DNA of 64,000 nucleotides, taken from Candidatus Nanopelagicales bacterium. GTDB taxonomy: Bacteria > Actinomycetota > Actinomycetes > S36-B12. The first letter of the stretch is position 1. Every line of letters starts with the position of its first letter. The position numbers and the translations under genes were made by a program. Below are positions 63,704 through 64,000 of the stretch, piece by piece. The notes under the pieces are model-generated. The model was not told the DNA's origin. It worked only from the letters and a program-made list of their open reading frames with translations, and made no database searches. The stretch lies in NCBI GenBank assembly GCA_018401415.1, contig JAGYKV010000017.1:329268-393267 (forward strand). The letters run 5' to 3'.

Positions 63704-64000
63704 GTGGCCTTATTAGCGGAATTGAGTTTCACCAAAGGGCACGGAACCGCAAATGATTTCATCCTAGTTTCGGATCCAAGAAACGAGTGGACCCCCACTG
63801 TTCCCCAAATCAAGTGGCTCTGTGATCGCCGTCGAGGCCTGGGTGCTGATGGCGTCATTCGAGTAGTTCCAACGGCGTTAGTTTCGGAGTTCTCAGATCT
63901 TGCAATTGCACCGTGGTTCATGGATTATCGCAATGCCGACGGTTCCATCGCTGAAATGTGTGGCAACGGCGCACGAGTATTTGCGCGTTACCTTGTTGCG
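63704..64000 (+). CDS. dapF: Diaminopimelate epimerase (5' part; runs off the window)
   Basis: First 99 residues of the cofactor-independent epimerase converting LL- to meso-diaminopimelate for peptidoglycan and lysine. The start ELSFTKGHGTANDFILV is typical, followed by RRRGLGADGVI, YRNADGSIAE and MCGNGARV, whose Cys is the first catalytic base. GTG start, probably leaderless. The second catalytic Cys lies beyond the window. Third diaminopimelate-pathway gene here, after dapB and dapA. Confidence 0.94.
   Translation, partial: MALLAELSFTKGHGTANDFILVSDPRNEWTPTVPQIKWLCDRRRGLGADGVIRVVPTALVSEFSDLAIAPWFMDYRNADGSIAEMCGNGARVFARYLVA

Noticed and set aside
1-64000. tRNA, rRNA, CRISPR array, insertion sequence, prophage or replication origin
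   Set aside because: None recognised: no regularly spaced direct repeats, no transposase or integrase frame, no clover-leaf-like segment, and no DnaA-box cluster noticed by eye.

Overview
The window comes from an actinomycete-type actinobacterium of moderate G+C content (low for the group, judged by eye). The right two thirds follow the core synteny of the class: dxr-M50 protease-ispG-proS; rimP-nusA-ylxR-infB-rbfA-truB-ribF-rpsO-pnp-M16 protease-dapB; thyX-dapA-rnj-ftsK-rimO-pgsA-cinA-clgR-DUF3046-recA-recX; miaB-miaA-dapF. Many GTG/TTG starts, an actinobacterial LexA box and a RecNDp-type recA promoter agree with this. A small-genome aquatic lineage is plausible but is only an inference.

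Region 1 (about 1-17.8 kb) is a catabolic and uptake island. A minus-strand operon encodes a beta-ureidopropionase, a dihydropyrimidinase, a methylmalonate/malonate-semialdehyde dehydrogenase and an LLM-class flavin/F420 oxidoreductase (reductive pyrimidine or hydantoin breakdown). Divergent from it, a plus-strand cluster encodes an aminobutyraldehyde-type dehydrogenase, a complete PotDABC-like polyamine importer, an FAD amine oxidase, an agmatinase and a saccharopine/carboxynorspermidine-dehydrogenase-like enzyme. A second aldehyde dehydrogenase and a GABA aminotransferase flank the island. Together they could take polyamines and pyrimidine fragments to GABA/succinate and beta-alanine/acetyl-CoA with release of ammonia.

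Region 2 (17.8-38 kb) is core metabolism and translation: a small HicA-like plus bacterial-eRF1-like gene pair leading into dxr, isoprenoid genes, proS, the nusA-infB operon, rpsO-pnp and dapB. Region 3 (38-43.6 kb) is accessory: a PH-domain protein with AzlCD (branched-chain amino acid export) and a two-component system whose kinase has two membrane modules. Region 4 (43.6-64 kb) is the thyX-to-dapF core block. It contains a sulfotransferase plus MFS pair inserted before recA, a decayed RodZ-like gene between ftsK and rimO, an MMPL transporter, a PIG-L deacetylase, and a GT4 glycosyltransferase broken by a single frameshift. dapF runs off the right edge.

A recurring regulatory pattern is a TAnnnT -10 box placed 6-8 nt before the start codon, which predicts many leaderless mRNAs. 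I saw no tRNA, rRNA, CRISPR array, insertion sequence or replication origin. No gene-free stretch exceeds 300 bases; the longest are 6597-6848 and 33370-33596.
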